A stretch of DNA of 64,000 bases from Sulfonitrofixus sp041553195 (GTDB lineage: Bacteria; Campylobacterota; Campylobacteria; Campylobacterales; Sulfurimonadaceae), in the NCBI GenBank assembly GCA_041553195.1, contig JBFEJN010000001.1:1-64000 (forward strand), in the 5' to 3' direction. The notes beneath the pieces were generated by a model, which was not told the origin of the DNA, ran no database searches, and saw only the letters and a program-made list of their open reading frames with translations. Positions 17,572 through 26,512 of this stretch are shown piece by piece. Every line of letters starts with the position of its first letter. Positions within the stretch are counted from its first letter, which is position 1. The position numbers and the translations under genes are program-made.

Positions 17572-18390
17572 TTAACGAAAATACTTATAAATTAATTGTT
17601 TTAGAGTGCCGGGTGCCATAAACAGCAGGTAATGGGCTATCGCATAGAGATAGCCTATCAGCCCAAAGCCAAAACGTCTGGTCGCATCAAACTTTATCTT
17701 CATTACCTCGATGGCCCGTTGCCTGTTTTTACGACGGGTGTAAAAAGCGTTGTTTGTCCGTACTTTGACTAAAACCTCTTGCAGGTTATGAAATCTTGCA
17801 CCGGCATCAAACGCGTCAACCCATAAACGAAAATCTTCGTTTTTGCTTCTTGGATCGTAGTGGCCGAAGCGCTTGAAAAAATCGGCTCTAAAGGCAACGG
17901 TGACATGGGCCATAGGATTGCGTTTCACCATATGGTGCAAGATCTCCGTATGCTCTTCAGGATAGCGGATCACCTGTATCTCACCGCTATCGGTGTTAAA
18001 CTCTTCGATCCAGCCGCCGAGAACGTCGACTTCGGGGTGCCGGTCAAGATAATCGGATTGCAGTGCAATTCGGTTTGAAACGGCAATATCGTCGCCGTCC
18101 ATACGAAAAATATAGGTGTAACCCAATGCTAATGCCCGTTCTACCAGTTCGTTGAGGGAATAGGCGAGACCTTTATTCTCCTGGCGCATATGCAGCGAGC
18201 TGATTTTTTTGGACAGAAAGAGATCGGTGAGGTAGCGCTGGAGCCCTTCTGAGAGCGGACCGTCTTCTTGTACAAAGATATCAAAGTTATCTACGGTCTG
18301 GTTAAAAAGAGATTGAAACATCTCCTCCACAACCGGTACGGTATCATTTTTATAGAGGCTGATGATGACGACACTTTGGTTATTTGCCAT
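17572..18390 (-). CDS. Glycosyltransferase family 2
   Basis: Probably adds one sugar to the lipid-linked N-glycan at the inner membrane. The 272-residue product from ATG 18390 is a GT-A fold: nucleotide-binding start VVIISLYKNDTVPVVEEMF, the metal site MDGDD near residue 93, and an NEDFRLW acceptor-side motif near 192, a combination common in GT2 enzymes such as PglI/galactosyltransferases. A C-terminal hydrophobic stretch suggests membrane association. The longer frame to 18516 is rejected because GGAG precedes 18390 at good spacing. It overlaps the upstream gene by 11 bp. Sugar specificity cannot be read. Confidence 0.82.
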   Translation of the reverse strand: MANNQSVVIISLYKNDTVPVVEEMFQSLFNQTVDNFDIFVQEDGPLSEGLQRYLTDLFLSKKISSLHMRQENKGLAYSLNELVERALALGYTYIFRMDGDDIAVSNRIALQSDYLDRHPEVDVLGGWIEEFNTDSGEIQVIRYPEEHTEILHHMVKRNPMAHVTVAFRADFFKRFGHYDPRSKNEDFRLWVDAFDAGARFHNLQEVLVKVRTNNAFYTRRKNRQRAIEVMKIKFDATRRFGFGLIGYLYAIAHYLLFMAPGTLKQLIYKYFR

Positions 18391-19660
18391 TGACAAGCTC
18401 CATGAATTTTTGTTGATGCAGTTGGCTGTCATAAGCGAGAATAGTGAAGGGGTTGTAGGGGAGCTGATACTCGTGTTTGAGATAAGATATAAAGCGGTTT
18501 TGAAGATCTGGGTCACTTTCTTGAAACGCTTTTTCTATGGTCTCTGTCACCTTGCCGGGATGTGCGAAAAAAGCGATCGGTTCGGTTGAATAGAAAGTCT
18601 CAGCCAAGGTCACACAGGGTTTGTTATATTGAACTGCTTCGAGTCCAACCGTTGAGTTGATCGTCATAGTAAGGTCGGTTGCTTTAACAGCATCAGCTGA
18701 CGAAATGTCGGGATTGAACACAAAGACCGCTTCGGTAAAATTAAAGGCAATGCGCTGCATCTCTTTTGGATGAGCCTTGAGATAAAAGCGAACCTTCTTT
18801 TGCATGTTGGCAAATTCAGATGCACATTCTTTGATAATGGTAAAGAAGGCCTCCATACTTTTGATATAGGGAGAATTGAGCAGGACCTGTGTGTCATGGG
18901 AGACCTGTAAAGGACAAAAGATGTTGATGTAGGATGGATCCAAATGCTCCAGTGTGACGGTCTCTGCAGCTGAAGGTGCAGAAAGCTTCGGTCTGTAAAG
19001 ATTGTCAAAGCGTTTGTAGGTGCCAAGTCCAAGTAGAGCCAGCAGGTGGTCAAAGAGTTTGTAGGCGGCATAAAGAGTGTTGGAAGATAGCGGCTGCTCT
19101 ATTTTGGCAGGTACGTTGACCGAACCGCATGCGTCATATTCTTTATAAAAACCGATCTCCCTCGGTACCGAATTGCGGACGTTGACCCCTTTTGCATCGA
19201 TGGTCAAAGTGTCCGGTCTGAAAAGTCCCATCTCATAAAAGAGAGTCGAACAGCCATGTTCTCTGGCATGATGGTTGATAATCAGGTCGAAAACACGCTG
19301 TCCGTTCCAGGTGCATGTCGCATCGACCGTGTGGTCGGCAAAAAAGTCTCTGAAATTTAAAAAAAGGTCAGCATAATGCTCAATAATGCGGGTTAAATCC
19401 TGCTCAGGACTTAGACGGAGGTACTCTATGCTCTCTTTCAGCAGTGGCGCGACGAGAGGGTAAACACTTTTCTTCTCATCTTTTGAAAATCGTTTATATT
19501 GTATGTTCTCATGGTCAATACCGTGCTTGTTAAACAGATATCCATAGTAGAGACGGTCTGCCAAAGAGACATTCGCCAGGTAGATCTTTGAAATATTGGG
19601 GTTGTTTTTGAGTAGATGCAGTGTGACATCGTGCATGTGTGAGATGATCAGCAGTGTCAT
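18380..19660 (-). CDS. KpsS/KpsC-family capsule-type glycosyltransferase
   Basis: 426 residues with the pattern of the capsule polysaccharide synthesis family (Pfam Capsule_synth; relatives include KpsS and KpsC beta-Kdo transferases). Supporting features are an FYEMGLFRPDTLTID segment near residue 142, FCPLQVSHDTQVLLNSPYI near 247, a KAHPKE motif near 298 and TINSTVGLEAVQYNKPCVTL near 335, which form the usual C-terminal Rossmann half. It is coupled to the GT gene upstream by an ATGA overlap and lies inside the pglB cluster. A Kdo-type sugar in this N-glycan, or attachment to another lipid, are both possible; the substrate is inference only. Confidence 0.75.
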   Translation of the reverse strand: MTLLIISHMHDVTLHLLKNNPNISKIYLANVSLADRLYYGYLFNKHGIDHENIQYKRFSKDEKKSVYPLVAPLLKESIEYLRLSPEQDLTRIIEHYADLFLNFRDFFADHTVDATCTWNGQRVFDLIINHHAREHGCSTLFYEMGLFRPDTLTIDAKGVNVRNSVPREIGFYKEYDACGSVNVPAKIEQPLSSNTLYAAYKLFDHLLALLGLGTYKRFDNLYRPKLSAPSAAETVTLEHLDPSYINIFCPLQVSHDTQVLLNSPYIKSMEAFFTIIKECASEFANMQKKVRFYLKAHPKEMQRIAFNFTEAVFVFNPDISSADAVKATDLTMTINSTVGLEAVQYNKPCVTLAETFYSTEPIAFFAHPGKVTETIEKAFQESDPDLQNRFISYLKHEYQLPYNPFTILAYDSQLHQQKFMELVNGK

Positions 19661-20769
19661 TGATCGTCTCCGCGCAAGAGCGTCATAAACAGTTGTTCAT
19701 AGGTCGTTGCAATAGTGTCGATAGTGTGATCATCGACAACCTGCTGCGCCTTTTTGACCAGACCATCTCTCTTTGCTGTATCCTTGAGAAGTGATTCCAG
19801 CGCTTTGAACCACTCTTGCGTACGGTTATTGTCCAGATAGAGAAAACTATCGGGATAGTTTGCGTGCAAGCGTTCATAGTCCTGTGCCCCGGATGCGACA
19901 ACAGGCAGGCCTGCCGCCATGTAGGTCAGGATCTTGTTGGTCGATTTCTCTGTCATCTCCGGAAGCGGGGCGATAGCGATATGGTGTTTTTGCAATTCAC
20001 CGCCCACTGTTTTGTTGTTCCACTCGCTAAAGCGATAGGCGAAACGGAGGCTTTTGAGTATTTCTGAAAGTCTTGGGTCGTTTAGAATGTTCGGCGACGT
20101 GATAATATAAAAATCGACCTCGTACTGTTGCTGGATGTTCGCAATCGCTTCTTCCACAAGCTTGAGATAGACGATGTTGTTCTCCGTTCCTACCCAGCAG
20201 ATGGAGAGGCGTTCGTTCTTGGAGACATCGCTTTTCAGAGAAACCTCGTTCAAAGCATCCGGAATCGTCATAACCTTTGCATTAAGAGTTTTATAGCGCT
20301 CTGTGAGTGCATGTGAACTGCACAGAAGATAATCGGCCTTCTTAATTGCGTCAAGATAAAGCCTGTACCACACTTTTTTGATGATGATTTTGTAGATGAA
20401 GGGCAGAAGGCCCTTTTTTAGTTCGACCATAATCCGTTCCGCTCGAGAACTTTTTTGACTGCTTTTTATAAATTGACTGGCCGGGTTGTGACGGTTAAGG
20501 TGGTTGTCCTGAATATCGATGACCACTTTTTTGGCTTTGATATACTCATAGACCAGCCGGTCATAGAGATTATAGTCATCGAGATAGATTATGAGATCAA
20601 TATTTTTCTGGTTGTTGAAGAGGTGGATATTCCAACCGCGCTTCTGAAGGGCATTAACGACATTGAGACCTCGCAACCGGTCTACCGGGTCATCCGGATA
20701 GAGGTTTTTAAGTTTGATGACAATGAGTCTGTTCTTGATATCGATCTCCTCTGTACCGTCTTTATTCAC
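19657..20769 (-). CDS. Glycosyltransferase, GT4/GT1 type
   Basis: GT-B-fold glycosyltransferase of about 370 residues. The C-terminal half shows the family pattern: ICWVGTENNIVYLKLV for the donor-domain first strand, and MTEKSTNKILTYMAAGLPVV near residue 275, equivalent to the E-x7-E region that binds the nucleotide sugar. No membrane helix is evident apart from a hydrophobic segment near 125-145. Start choice: GTG at 20769 has GGGG at proper spacing and overlaps the preceding stop (GTGAATAA); a GTG at 20790 would add seven residues. Downstream start overlaps by ATGA. Sugar specificity unknown. Confidence 0.8.
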   Translation of the reverse strand: MNKDGTEEIDIKNRLIVIKLKNLYPDDPVDRLRGLNVVNALQKRGWNIHLFNNQKNIDLIIYLDDYNLYDRLVYEYIKAKKVVIDIQDNHLNRHNPASQFIKSSQKSSRAERIMVELKKGLLPFIYKIIIKKVWYRLYLDAIKKADYLLCSSHALTERYKTLNAKVMTIPDALNEVSLKSDVSKNERLSICWVGTENNIVYLKLVEEAIANIQQQYEVDFYIITSPNILNDPRLSEILKSLRFAYRFSEWNNKTVGGELQKHHIAIAPLPEMTEKSTNKILTYMAAGLPVVASGAQDYERLHANYPDSFLYLDNNRTQEWFKALESLLKDTAKRDGLVKKAQQVVDDHTIDTIATTYEQLFMTLLRGDDQ

Positions 20770-21634
20770 GTATCTTACCCCAATTGCCACTCAAAAATGC
20801 CAGAAAACCTTTAAAAATATAATGTATTTTAGCCATTTTTTGATCTTCATAGAAAAGAATATTTTTAATGTCGACAACAATACTCTTTAATGTGGAGAAC
20901 GCAAAGTGCGGGAATGTGAATAGAGATTTGCATGCGAGATCAAGGCTATTTCTTGTCATATAGAACCTGCGGAATTTGTTGTGATTTCGAAGCGTGATTT
21001 TTTTGTGAAGTCTGTTTTCATGCTGGCGAGTTTCACCCAGGCTGTGTTGAAGTACAAGATGATTCAAACGTTTTATTTTAAACTTGTGCTGATGTAACCG
21101 CATGCAATACTCCGAATCAACGGCATCGATAAAGTATTTTTCATTAAATCCGCCTATTTTGCTATAGGCGGCCAGACTGATAAGGTTGCCGGATGTGATC
21201 ACAGTGAAAGGTTCTTCGCTAAGTGTTTCCGGATGATATTCATCAAGATACGAACTTTGCATAGGTGATATGATACCGATCTCATTGCCATCTTGCTCTA
21301 AGGCATAGTTGATAAGATAAAGGCAGTCTTGATTGTTGAATGCACTGTCTTGATCCATGGTCAAGAGCCATGTTGCAGAATTGTCAATGGCTTTTTTTGC
21401 AGCGATATTCAGAGCGCGGGCAATGCCGATGTTCTCTCTGTTTTGTATATAGTAACAGTTGTCTGGGATTTGGGTTCTATCGGAAAAAAGATCTGTCGGT
21501 TGCTCTGTATTGTCTATGATATACAATGTACGAAGATAGGGTAAGTAGGTGGCAATATTTTTAAAAACAGTTGTAGAAGGGTGGTATACAACGACAACAC
21601 CATCAATATGATATTTGGAATTAATCACAATCAC
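20762..21634 (-). CDS. Glycosyltransferase family 2, rhamnosyltransferase-like
   Basis: First gene of the N-glycan cluster on the minus strand. The 290-residue product is a GT-A enzyme resembling RfbF/WbbL-type rhamnosyltransferases: GVVVVYHPSTTVFKNIATYL at the start, RENIGIARALNIAAKKA near residue 66, the metal motif TMDQDS near 91, and FIDAVDSEYCMRLHQ near 168. Rhamnose specificity is only a guess from the general pattern. GTG codons at 21634 and 21628 are both possible starts; the latter lies at better distance from GAGAG. Its 150-bp upstream spacer probably holds the cluster promoter. Confidence 0.82.
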   Translation of the reverse strand: MIVINSKYHIDGVVVVYHPSTTVFKNIATYLPYLRTLYIIDNTEQPTDLFSDRTQIPDNCYYIQNRENIGIARALNIAAKKAIDNSATWLLTMDQDSAFNNQDCLYLINYALEQDGNEIGIISPMQSSYLDEYHPETLSEEPFTVITSGNLISLAAYSKIGGFNEKYFIDAVDSEYCMRLHQHKFKIKRLNHLVLQHSLGETRQHENRLHKKITLRNHNKFRRFYMTRNSLDLACKSLFTFPHFAFSTLKSIVVDIKNILFYEDQKMAKIHYIFKGFLAFLSGNWGKIRE

Positions 21635-21784
21635 TCTCTTTCAAAATAGTAACATCCATGTAAAAAGATACGAGCAGATCGGAGTTTTCATGTTTTGATC
21701 ACTTGAAGGCCTGTCGGGTTTAAATTGATCTATTCTAGCGTAACTTACACAAATGTATTGAGCTTGCGGTAGGTTAAAGGCCAT

Positions 21785-22993
21785 TCAAAACTGCTGCTTC
21801 AAGATCAACCGGAAAAAGCCGGCATCATCCTGCCCGTCATAATTTACCTTTTCATACCGAAGGTAGGCGGAGGTGTTGACGCCGAAATGGTGGAGGAGGT
21901 GAGCGTAGACGGAGAAGAAGTCGCCTGTCGGGATGTCTGCATAATCCGTTTTTGTCAGCCAAATCGCGGCTTCGGTCGTTCCGTACTTTGGAGAGTGAAA
22001 GATATCGTAGGCACTTTTAAGGGACCAGGTCTGGGGGCGGTTGTTTTTGCGGCCGTTGGCGATCATGGAGGAGGTGTAGACCTTGCTCAAACCGCCGTAA
22101 CCGCTGCTGATACCGCTCTGACCCCAGTTCTTCGAATAGCTTAACTGCATGTCCAGGTCGTTGTAGTTTACGCTGACTTTGAAGGCGGCGAGGTTGACAT
22201 CGTCACCGCCGAGAGGGCTTGTGGAGTTGGCCAGAGAGTCGCTGCCGCCGCTGGTGTAGCTCCTGATATATTGCACCCCGGCACAAAAGAGGGTGTTCTC
22301 TGTAATGCTGCGGCGGTACTCGTACTGCAGGTAGAGGGCGTTGTAAAGCTCGGGTGCCAGGTAGTAGTAGGCCTGTGCCCAGTGTTCGTTGGTAAAGTCG
22401 TAACTGCCGCCGATAAAATAGAGCCCCTTTTCGATCTCTCCGCTGGCGCTCTCTCTTCGGTAGAGCGATGAGGTGTTGGCACGGATGGTGTAGATGGCGG
22501 CTGCGCTCAGGGTGAGTTTGTCGATGCCGCTGTAGATTATGCTTGCTCCGGTCGCGCTCCAGGGAACGATACGTGTCGGGTCTTCGTTGAACAAGGGGGT
22601 GTTAAAGGTCTGCGCACCGAGTCTAAAATAGGTTGTCGGGTTCTGGTAGTAGAGATTTCCCTGCGAAAGCGTGTTGAGGTACACAGAGGGCTTGTCGTTG
22701 TTAAATAACAGCAGCAGTTCGGGGTTCTCGGTATAGCCGATAGCGTTTGATCCTGCATATTCGAGTTCAATGCCGAATCGGTAGTAGAGAAGCGTTTTAT
22801 AGCCGAGCCTTCCTCCCAGTGCGGTTGCGTAAGCATCATATTCGGATCCCGGAAGATTGATGTCGTAGGTATAGAGCTGGACATTTCCACGAAAGTTTTG
22901 GCGCTGGGTAAGCGATTTCCAGTCAGCTGTCGAGGATTCATTGCCCCAAAGCAGCAGTGGCAAGAGAAAAAAGAGGAAGAGCTTACATGACAT
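21785..22993 (-). CDS. OprD-like outer-membrane porin
   Basis: 402-residue protein with a signal peptide (MSCKLFLFFLLPLLLWGNES) and a body made of alternating aromatic/hydrophobic strands such as LYYRFGIELEYAG, KGLYFIGGSYDF and NTSAYLRYEKVNY, ending in LILKQQF with the C-terminal Phe recognised by the Bam machinery. This is the layout of OprD-family porins that are common in Campylobacterota, which take up small anionic or amphipathic nutrients. It overlaps the upstream aldolase gene by 11 bp, so the two are probably co-transcribed. Substrate cannot be inferred. Confidence 0.75.
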   Translation of the reverse strand: MSCKLFLFFLLPLLLWGNESSTADWKSLTQRQNFRGNVQLYTYDINLPGSEYDAYATALGGRLGYKTLLYYRFGIELEYAGSNAIGYTENPELLLLFNNDKPSVYLNTLSQGNLYYQNPTTYFRLGAQTFNTPLFNEDPTRIVPWSATGASIIYSGIDKLTLSAAAIYTIRANTSSLYRRESASGEIEKGLYFIGGSYDFTNEHWAQAYYYLAPELYNALYLQYEYRRSITENTLFCAGVQYIRSYTSGGSDSLANSTSPLGGDDVNLAAFKVSVNYNDLDMQLSYSKNWGQSGISSGYGGLSKVYTSSMIANGRKNNRPQTWSLKSAYDIFHSPKYGTTEAAIWLTKTDYADIPTGDFFSVYAHLLHHFGVNTSAYLRYEKVNYDGQDDAGFFRLILKQQF

Positions 22994-23876
22994 CGAACAG
23001 TTCGGCCCTTTTCATTATCTGCTCGGCCCAGGGGCTCTGTGTCTTGAACTCTCCCATTTTTCCACCCAGGTTGATGACACCGTCATGTTGCGCGAGCAGC
23101 CTTTGCGCCGTCTCAAGTTCTGCTCTGGTGACCTTATAGAGCTGATTCAGGGGCGCGATCTGACTCGGATGGATGATGGTCTTTGAGATGAGCCCGTTCT
23201 CGAGCTCCCGCCGGATCTCGTTTTGAAAACCTTCTTTGTCGGAGAAGTCAGGGTAGACGGGGGCACTGATATTAAAACCGTACGGTTTAAAGGTAGCAAT
23301 AAGATTGCCGATGACCTGGGCAGGGACCAGCATGTCGTAGAGGGAGCCGGCTTGTCGAAGGCCGAGCTGCCGGAGCATGTCCTGGGCACCGAAACGGATA
23401 CAGATGATGTTGTCTCGATACGGCAGCAGAAGCTCGCGGAGCTGTCGGAGCTTTTGCGCGTCGAAGAGCTCTTCGCCTTCGATGCGCGGCATGAACGAGA
23501 AATGTTGCGTTTTCAATGTTGAATTTTGAATGATGGAAAGGTATTGATGCGCATTGTCAAGACCGAATTTCGGGAGGATAAACCCGTCGATGTTATCGAT
23601 CTGTTTTAGTTGCAACAGGGTCTTCAGCATCTGCGGATTCTGCGGCCGGATAAAACGAAGGAGTCTGTTCTCCTGGAGTTTTTCCAGAGATTGCTTCACT
23701 CTTGCCAAGGCTTCGGGCCGGTCGCTGCCGGCAAGACCGTCTTCAAAATCGATGACAACAGAGCGCAGGTCAGGGTACTTTTCGCCTGAAAGGACGGCAT
23801 CCAGATTCTTGTGGGAGGCGGGGATAAACAGGGTACCGCCGAGTTCCAGCGCGTGGATAGATCGATGTTTTGACAT
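22983..23876 (-). CDS. HpcH/HpaI-family aldolase (CitE-like)
   Basis: 297-residue TIM-barrel enzyme of the citrate lyase beta-subunit/malyl-CoA lyase superfamily. Visible features are TLFIPASHKN at the start, VVIDFEDGLAGSD near residue 40 (acidic metal and CoA-side region), the FMPRIEGEELFDA strand with the conserved Arg-Ile-Glu near 130, IRFGAQDML with its metal Asp near 162, and ISKTIIHPSQI near 237. No citrate lyase alpha or gamma subunit is nearby, so citrate cleavage is unlikely; malyl- or citramalyl-CoA type chemistry is possible. It shares a 53-bp promoter region with the divergent methyltransferase. Confidence 0.8.
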   Translation of the reverse strand: MSKHRSIHALELGGTLFIPASHKNLDAVLSGEKYPDLRSVVIDFEDGLAGSDRPEALARVKQSLEKLQENRLLRFIRPQNPQMLKTLLQLKQIDNIDGFILPKFGLDNAHQYLSIIQNSTLKTQHFSFMPRIEGEELFDAQKLRQLRELLLPYRDNIICIRFGAQDMLRQLGLRQAGSLYDMLVPAQVIGNLIATFKPYGFNISAPVYPDFSDKEGFQNEIRRELENGLISKTIIHPSQIAPLNQLYKVTRAELETAQRLLAQHDGVINLGGKMGEFKTQSPWAEQIMKRAELFDVM

Positions 23877-23917
23877 GGCTGTGAAGACCTTTTGCGTATT
23901 TACTCCTCTGATTTTAC

Positions 23918-23923
23918 TATAAT
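23918..23923 (+). promoter_or_regulatory. -10 box close to the methyltransferase start
   Basis: Perfect TATAAT ending six bases before the ATG at 23930. Transcription would begin at or very near the start codon, which predicts a leaderless or nearly leaderless mRNA; no ribosome-binding site precedes this ATG. Confidence 0.45.
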
Positions 23924-23929
23924 ACCGCT

Positions 23930-24526
23930 ATGAGTCGTATTGATAACCAGAAGTATTACAGTGAGGTCATGGAACGTCATGGTGTGAGTGCGCAAGGCGT
24001 GCACTGGAACTCCCAACAAACTCAGTACAAACGTTTTGAGGTCCTGCTCGGGATGATCAGCCTCTCACCGAACGAGAGTGTTGTCGATGTGGGGTGCGGG
24101 TTTGCCGATCTCTACCTCTACATGCAGCAAACGGGCAGACTGCCGCAGTCGTATGTCGGTTTGGAGATCATGGAACCGATGGTCGAAGCCGCACGCCAAC
24201 GGGTCCCATGTGAAATAAGGGTCTGCGATGCGCTGGTGGACCCTTTGCCCAAAGCCGACTACTACATCTGCAGCGGCGCGATGAACATATTGACGCGTGA
24301 TGAGACCTACACGTTTATTAGACGTTGCTTGGAAGCGAGCAACAAAGGGTTTGTCTTTAATCTGCTCGAAGGCGAGGATGAATCAATGGTCTACAACTAT
24401 TTCAGACCGCAGGATATCGAAGCACTTGCCCATGAACTGGGCGTGGGATTTACAATGAAAAGAGGCTATGTGCCAAAAGATTTTACGGTCTATTTAGATA
24501 AAACGGCCCCAGAGGGACATCTGTAA
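23930..24526 (+). CDS. Class I SAM-dependent methyltransferase
   Basis: 198-residue Rossmann methyltransferase. Motif I is VVDVGCGFADLYLYM near residue 51, followed by the acidic ribose-binding end of strand 2 (YVGLEIMEPMVEAA), and motif IV-like YYICSGAMNILT near 105. Acceptor substrate is not evident. Its stop shares a base with the asparagine synthetase start (TAATG), so the pair is coupled. The only candidate promoter lies six bases ahead of the ATG; an internal ATG at 23969 has a GAGG box too close to be useful. The pairing with AsnB and proximity to glycan genes suggests a surface-related or secondary role but does not prove it. Confidence 0.82.
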   Translation: MSRIDNQKYYSEVMERHGVSAQGVHWNSQQTQYKRFEVLLGMISLSPNESVVDVGCGFADLYLYMQQTGRLPQSYVGLEIMEPMVEAARQRVPCEIRVCDALVDPLPKADYYICSGAMNILTRDETYTFIRRCLEASNKGFVFNLLEGEDESMVYNYFRPQDIEALAHELGVGFTMKRGYVPKDFTVYLDKTAPEGHL

Positions 24527-26334
24527 TGTGTGCGGTCTTTGGCATCATCGGTGCGTTTGACCCGGCCCAGGCCCGTCATGCCCTCTCAACGATGGCGCAC
24601 CGCGGACCGGACTACTGCGGCATCGTCGAGCAGGAGTGTCTCTTCTTCGCCCACAACCGCCTGAGTATTATCGACCTTGGCGCCCAAGCGCACCAGCCGA
24701 TGCGCCACGGTGAAGTGCTGCTCAGTTTTAACGGTGAGATCTACAACCACAAAGAGTTGCGACAGGAGCTCTTTGGCGAATTTGCATTTAAGAGCGACTC
24801 CGACACCGAGGTTGTGCTGGCAGCCTATAAGAAGTGGGGGCTCGGGTTTGTCGATCATCTCGTCGGGATGTTCGCGATCGCCCTGTTGGACGGGAAAGAT
24901 CTTTACCTCTTCCGCGACCGTCTGGGCAAGAAACCGCTCTATTACCTGCACAACAGTGAGCAGTTCATCTTTGCGTCGGAGATCAAAGGGCTGACGCCTT
25001 TTTTACGTAAAAAAAGTCTTAACAAAGAGGCGCTCGTCAGCTATCTCGGATTTTTGGCACCGACCCCGCCACACACCTTTTTCAAGGGCATCGAAAAGCT
25101 GGGTGCAGGCGAGATGCTCCATTTTGACGGCGAGAAGAGTGTCAAACGCCGCTATTACTCCCTGCTCGACACCCCTTCGTCGCGTATTAAGGATGAAGCA
25201 GCAGCGTTAGCGAAGATAGAGGAAGATCTGCTCGAGAGCATTCGTCTGCGGTTGAGCGCCGATGTGCCGATGGCCTCGCTGCTTTCAGGGGGGATTGACA
25301 GTGCACTGATCGCGGCGATCGCCAAAGAGCAGGGGACGCCGCTGCACACTTTCACCCTGGGGTACGCCGAGTATCAGAACTACGACGAACGTGAGAATGC
25401 AGCCCTGACGGCAGCGGCTTTGGGGGTGAAAAACAGCGCGGTGGAGATAAACCGGGATGATTTTATGACGGCCAGCGAAAAGGTCTTCGCGAGCATGGAT
25501 GAACCGCTGAACGACCCTGCCGCGATTCCGCTCTACCTTCTGTTCGAGAACATTAAAAAAGAGGGCTACAAGGTAGTGATGAGCGGGGAGGGAAGCGATG
25601 AACTTTTCCTGGGCTACCGCCAATATTTTGAGTACCTCGATATCGAAAAAGCGGCAACTCTGCAGCACAAAAACTGGCTCAAAAAGTACTTTCGTGCCAA
25701 CTTTTCGATGAACCGCGAATGGGAGTGGTATAAACGGGTCTTTGACGAGCAGCTGCTCTTTCGGACCTCGGGTGAAAAGTTTACGGATCTACAGAAAAAC
25801 AACCTGATGCGCCAAAATATCAAAGACGGCGACGGCCTTCGCTTTCTTGAACCGTACCGGAGTGCTTTTGAGCAGAGCAGCCACAGCGACCCGAGTATGT
25901 GGTACAGCTACATCGACCTGAACCTCTTTCAGGCAGAGCACTTTTTGACCAAACTCGACCGGGTCTCGATGGCCCACTCCATTGAATCGCGTACCCCCTT
26001 TCTCGACCACCGGCTGGCTGAGACCGTCTTCAGCATCGAACCTAGCCTGCGTTACAGAGACGGGGTGACGAAGGCGCTGCTTAAAAAGGTGGCTGCGAAC
26101 TACCTGCCGGCCGAGGTCATCAAGAGAAAGAAAAAGGGGTTCTCCAACCCTTACATGGAGTGGCTGGACGCTTCCGGAAAACTCGCCCTCATCGAAGAGG
26201 TCAACGAGCAGACTGGTCTGTTTAACCGCGATGTACTCAAAGAGTATATTGAACGCGGCCGACGCGGCCGTTTCAAACAGCATGTCTGGGGGCTATATGT
26301 TTTGTCGTACTGGTTAAAGGAGAATCTTCTGTAG
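24526..26334 (+). CDS. asnB: Glutamine-hydrolysing asparagine synthetase family protein
   Basis: 602 residues with the two domains of AsnB. The N-terminal glutaminase begins MCAVFGIIG with the catalytic Cys2 and has HRGPDYCG, NHRLSIIDL-like AHNRLSIIDLG and SFNGEIYNH, the ammonia-side residues. The synthetase domain has the ATP pyrophosphatase loop LLSGGIDSALIAAIA near residue 250, MSGEGSDELFLGY near 348 and SRTPFLDHRL near 490. It either makes free asparagine or amidates a sugar or peptide; AsnB paralogues beside glycan genes often do the latter. It is coupled to the methyltransferase upstream. Confidence 0.88.
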   Translation: MCAVFGIIGAFDPAQARHALSTMAHRGPDYCGIVEQECLFFAHNRLSIIDLGAQAHQPMRHGEVLLSFNGEIYNHKELRQELFGEFAFKSDSDTEVVLAAYKKWGLGFVDHLVGMFAIALLDGKDLYLFRDRLGKKPLYYLHNSEQFIFASEIKGLTPFLRKKSLNKEALVSYLGFLAPTPPHTFFKGIEKLGAGEMLHFDGEKSVKRRYYSLLDTPSSRIKDEAAALAKIEEDLLESIRLRLSADVPMASLLSGGIDSALIAAIAKEQGTPLHTFTLGYAEYQNYDERENAALTAAALGVKNSAVEINRDDFMTASEKVFASMDEPLNDPAAIPLYLLFENIKKEGYKVVMSGEGSDELFLGYRQYFEYLDIEKAATLQHKNWLKKYFRANFSMNREWEWYKRVFDEQLLFRTSGEKFTDLQKNNLMRQNIKDGDGLRFLEPYRSAFEQSSHSDPSMWYSYIDLNLFQAEHFLTKLDRVSMAHSIESRTPFLDHRLAETVFSIEPSLRYRDGVTKALLKKVAANYLPAEVIKRKKKGFSNPYMEWLDASGKLALIEEVNEQTGLFNRDVLKEYIERGRRGRFKQHVWGLYVLSYWLKENLL

Positions 26335-26414
26335 TATCTGAAACGCAATGTTTGGTAATGATGAGGGCAAATGCGGTGACCCGAATATAGGCTAAGTGCC
26401 ATACTTAACCGTAA

Positions 26415-26420
26415 TATAAT
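26415..26420 (+). promoter_or_regulatory. Candidate -10 box for the lipoprotein gene
   Basis: Perfect TATAAT 93 bases upstream of the lipoprotein start, in an AT-rich spacer. Confidence 0.4.
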
Positions 26421-26512
26421 TATGATAGTGAAACATTTTTAAACATATTTCGTTTATACTTCTGCAAGAAGAAAAGAGTTTCTCTTCAAAATCATTTGAA
26501 AAAGGTAGCAAG

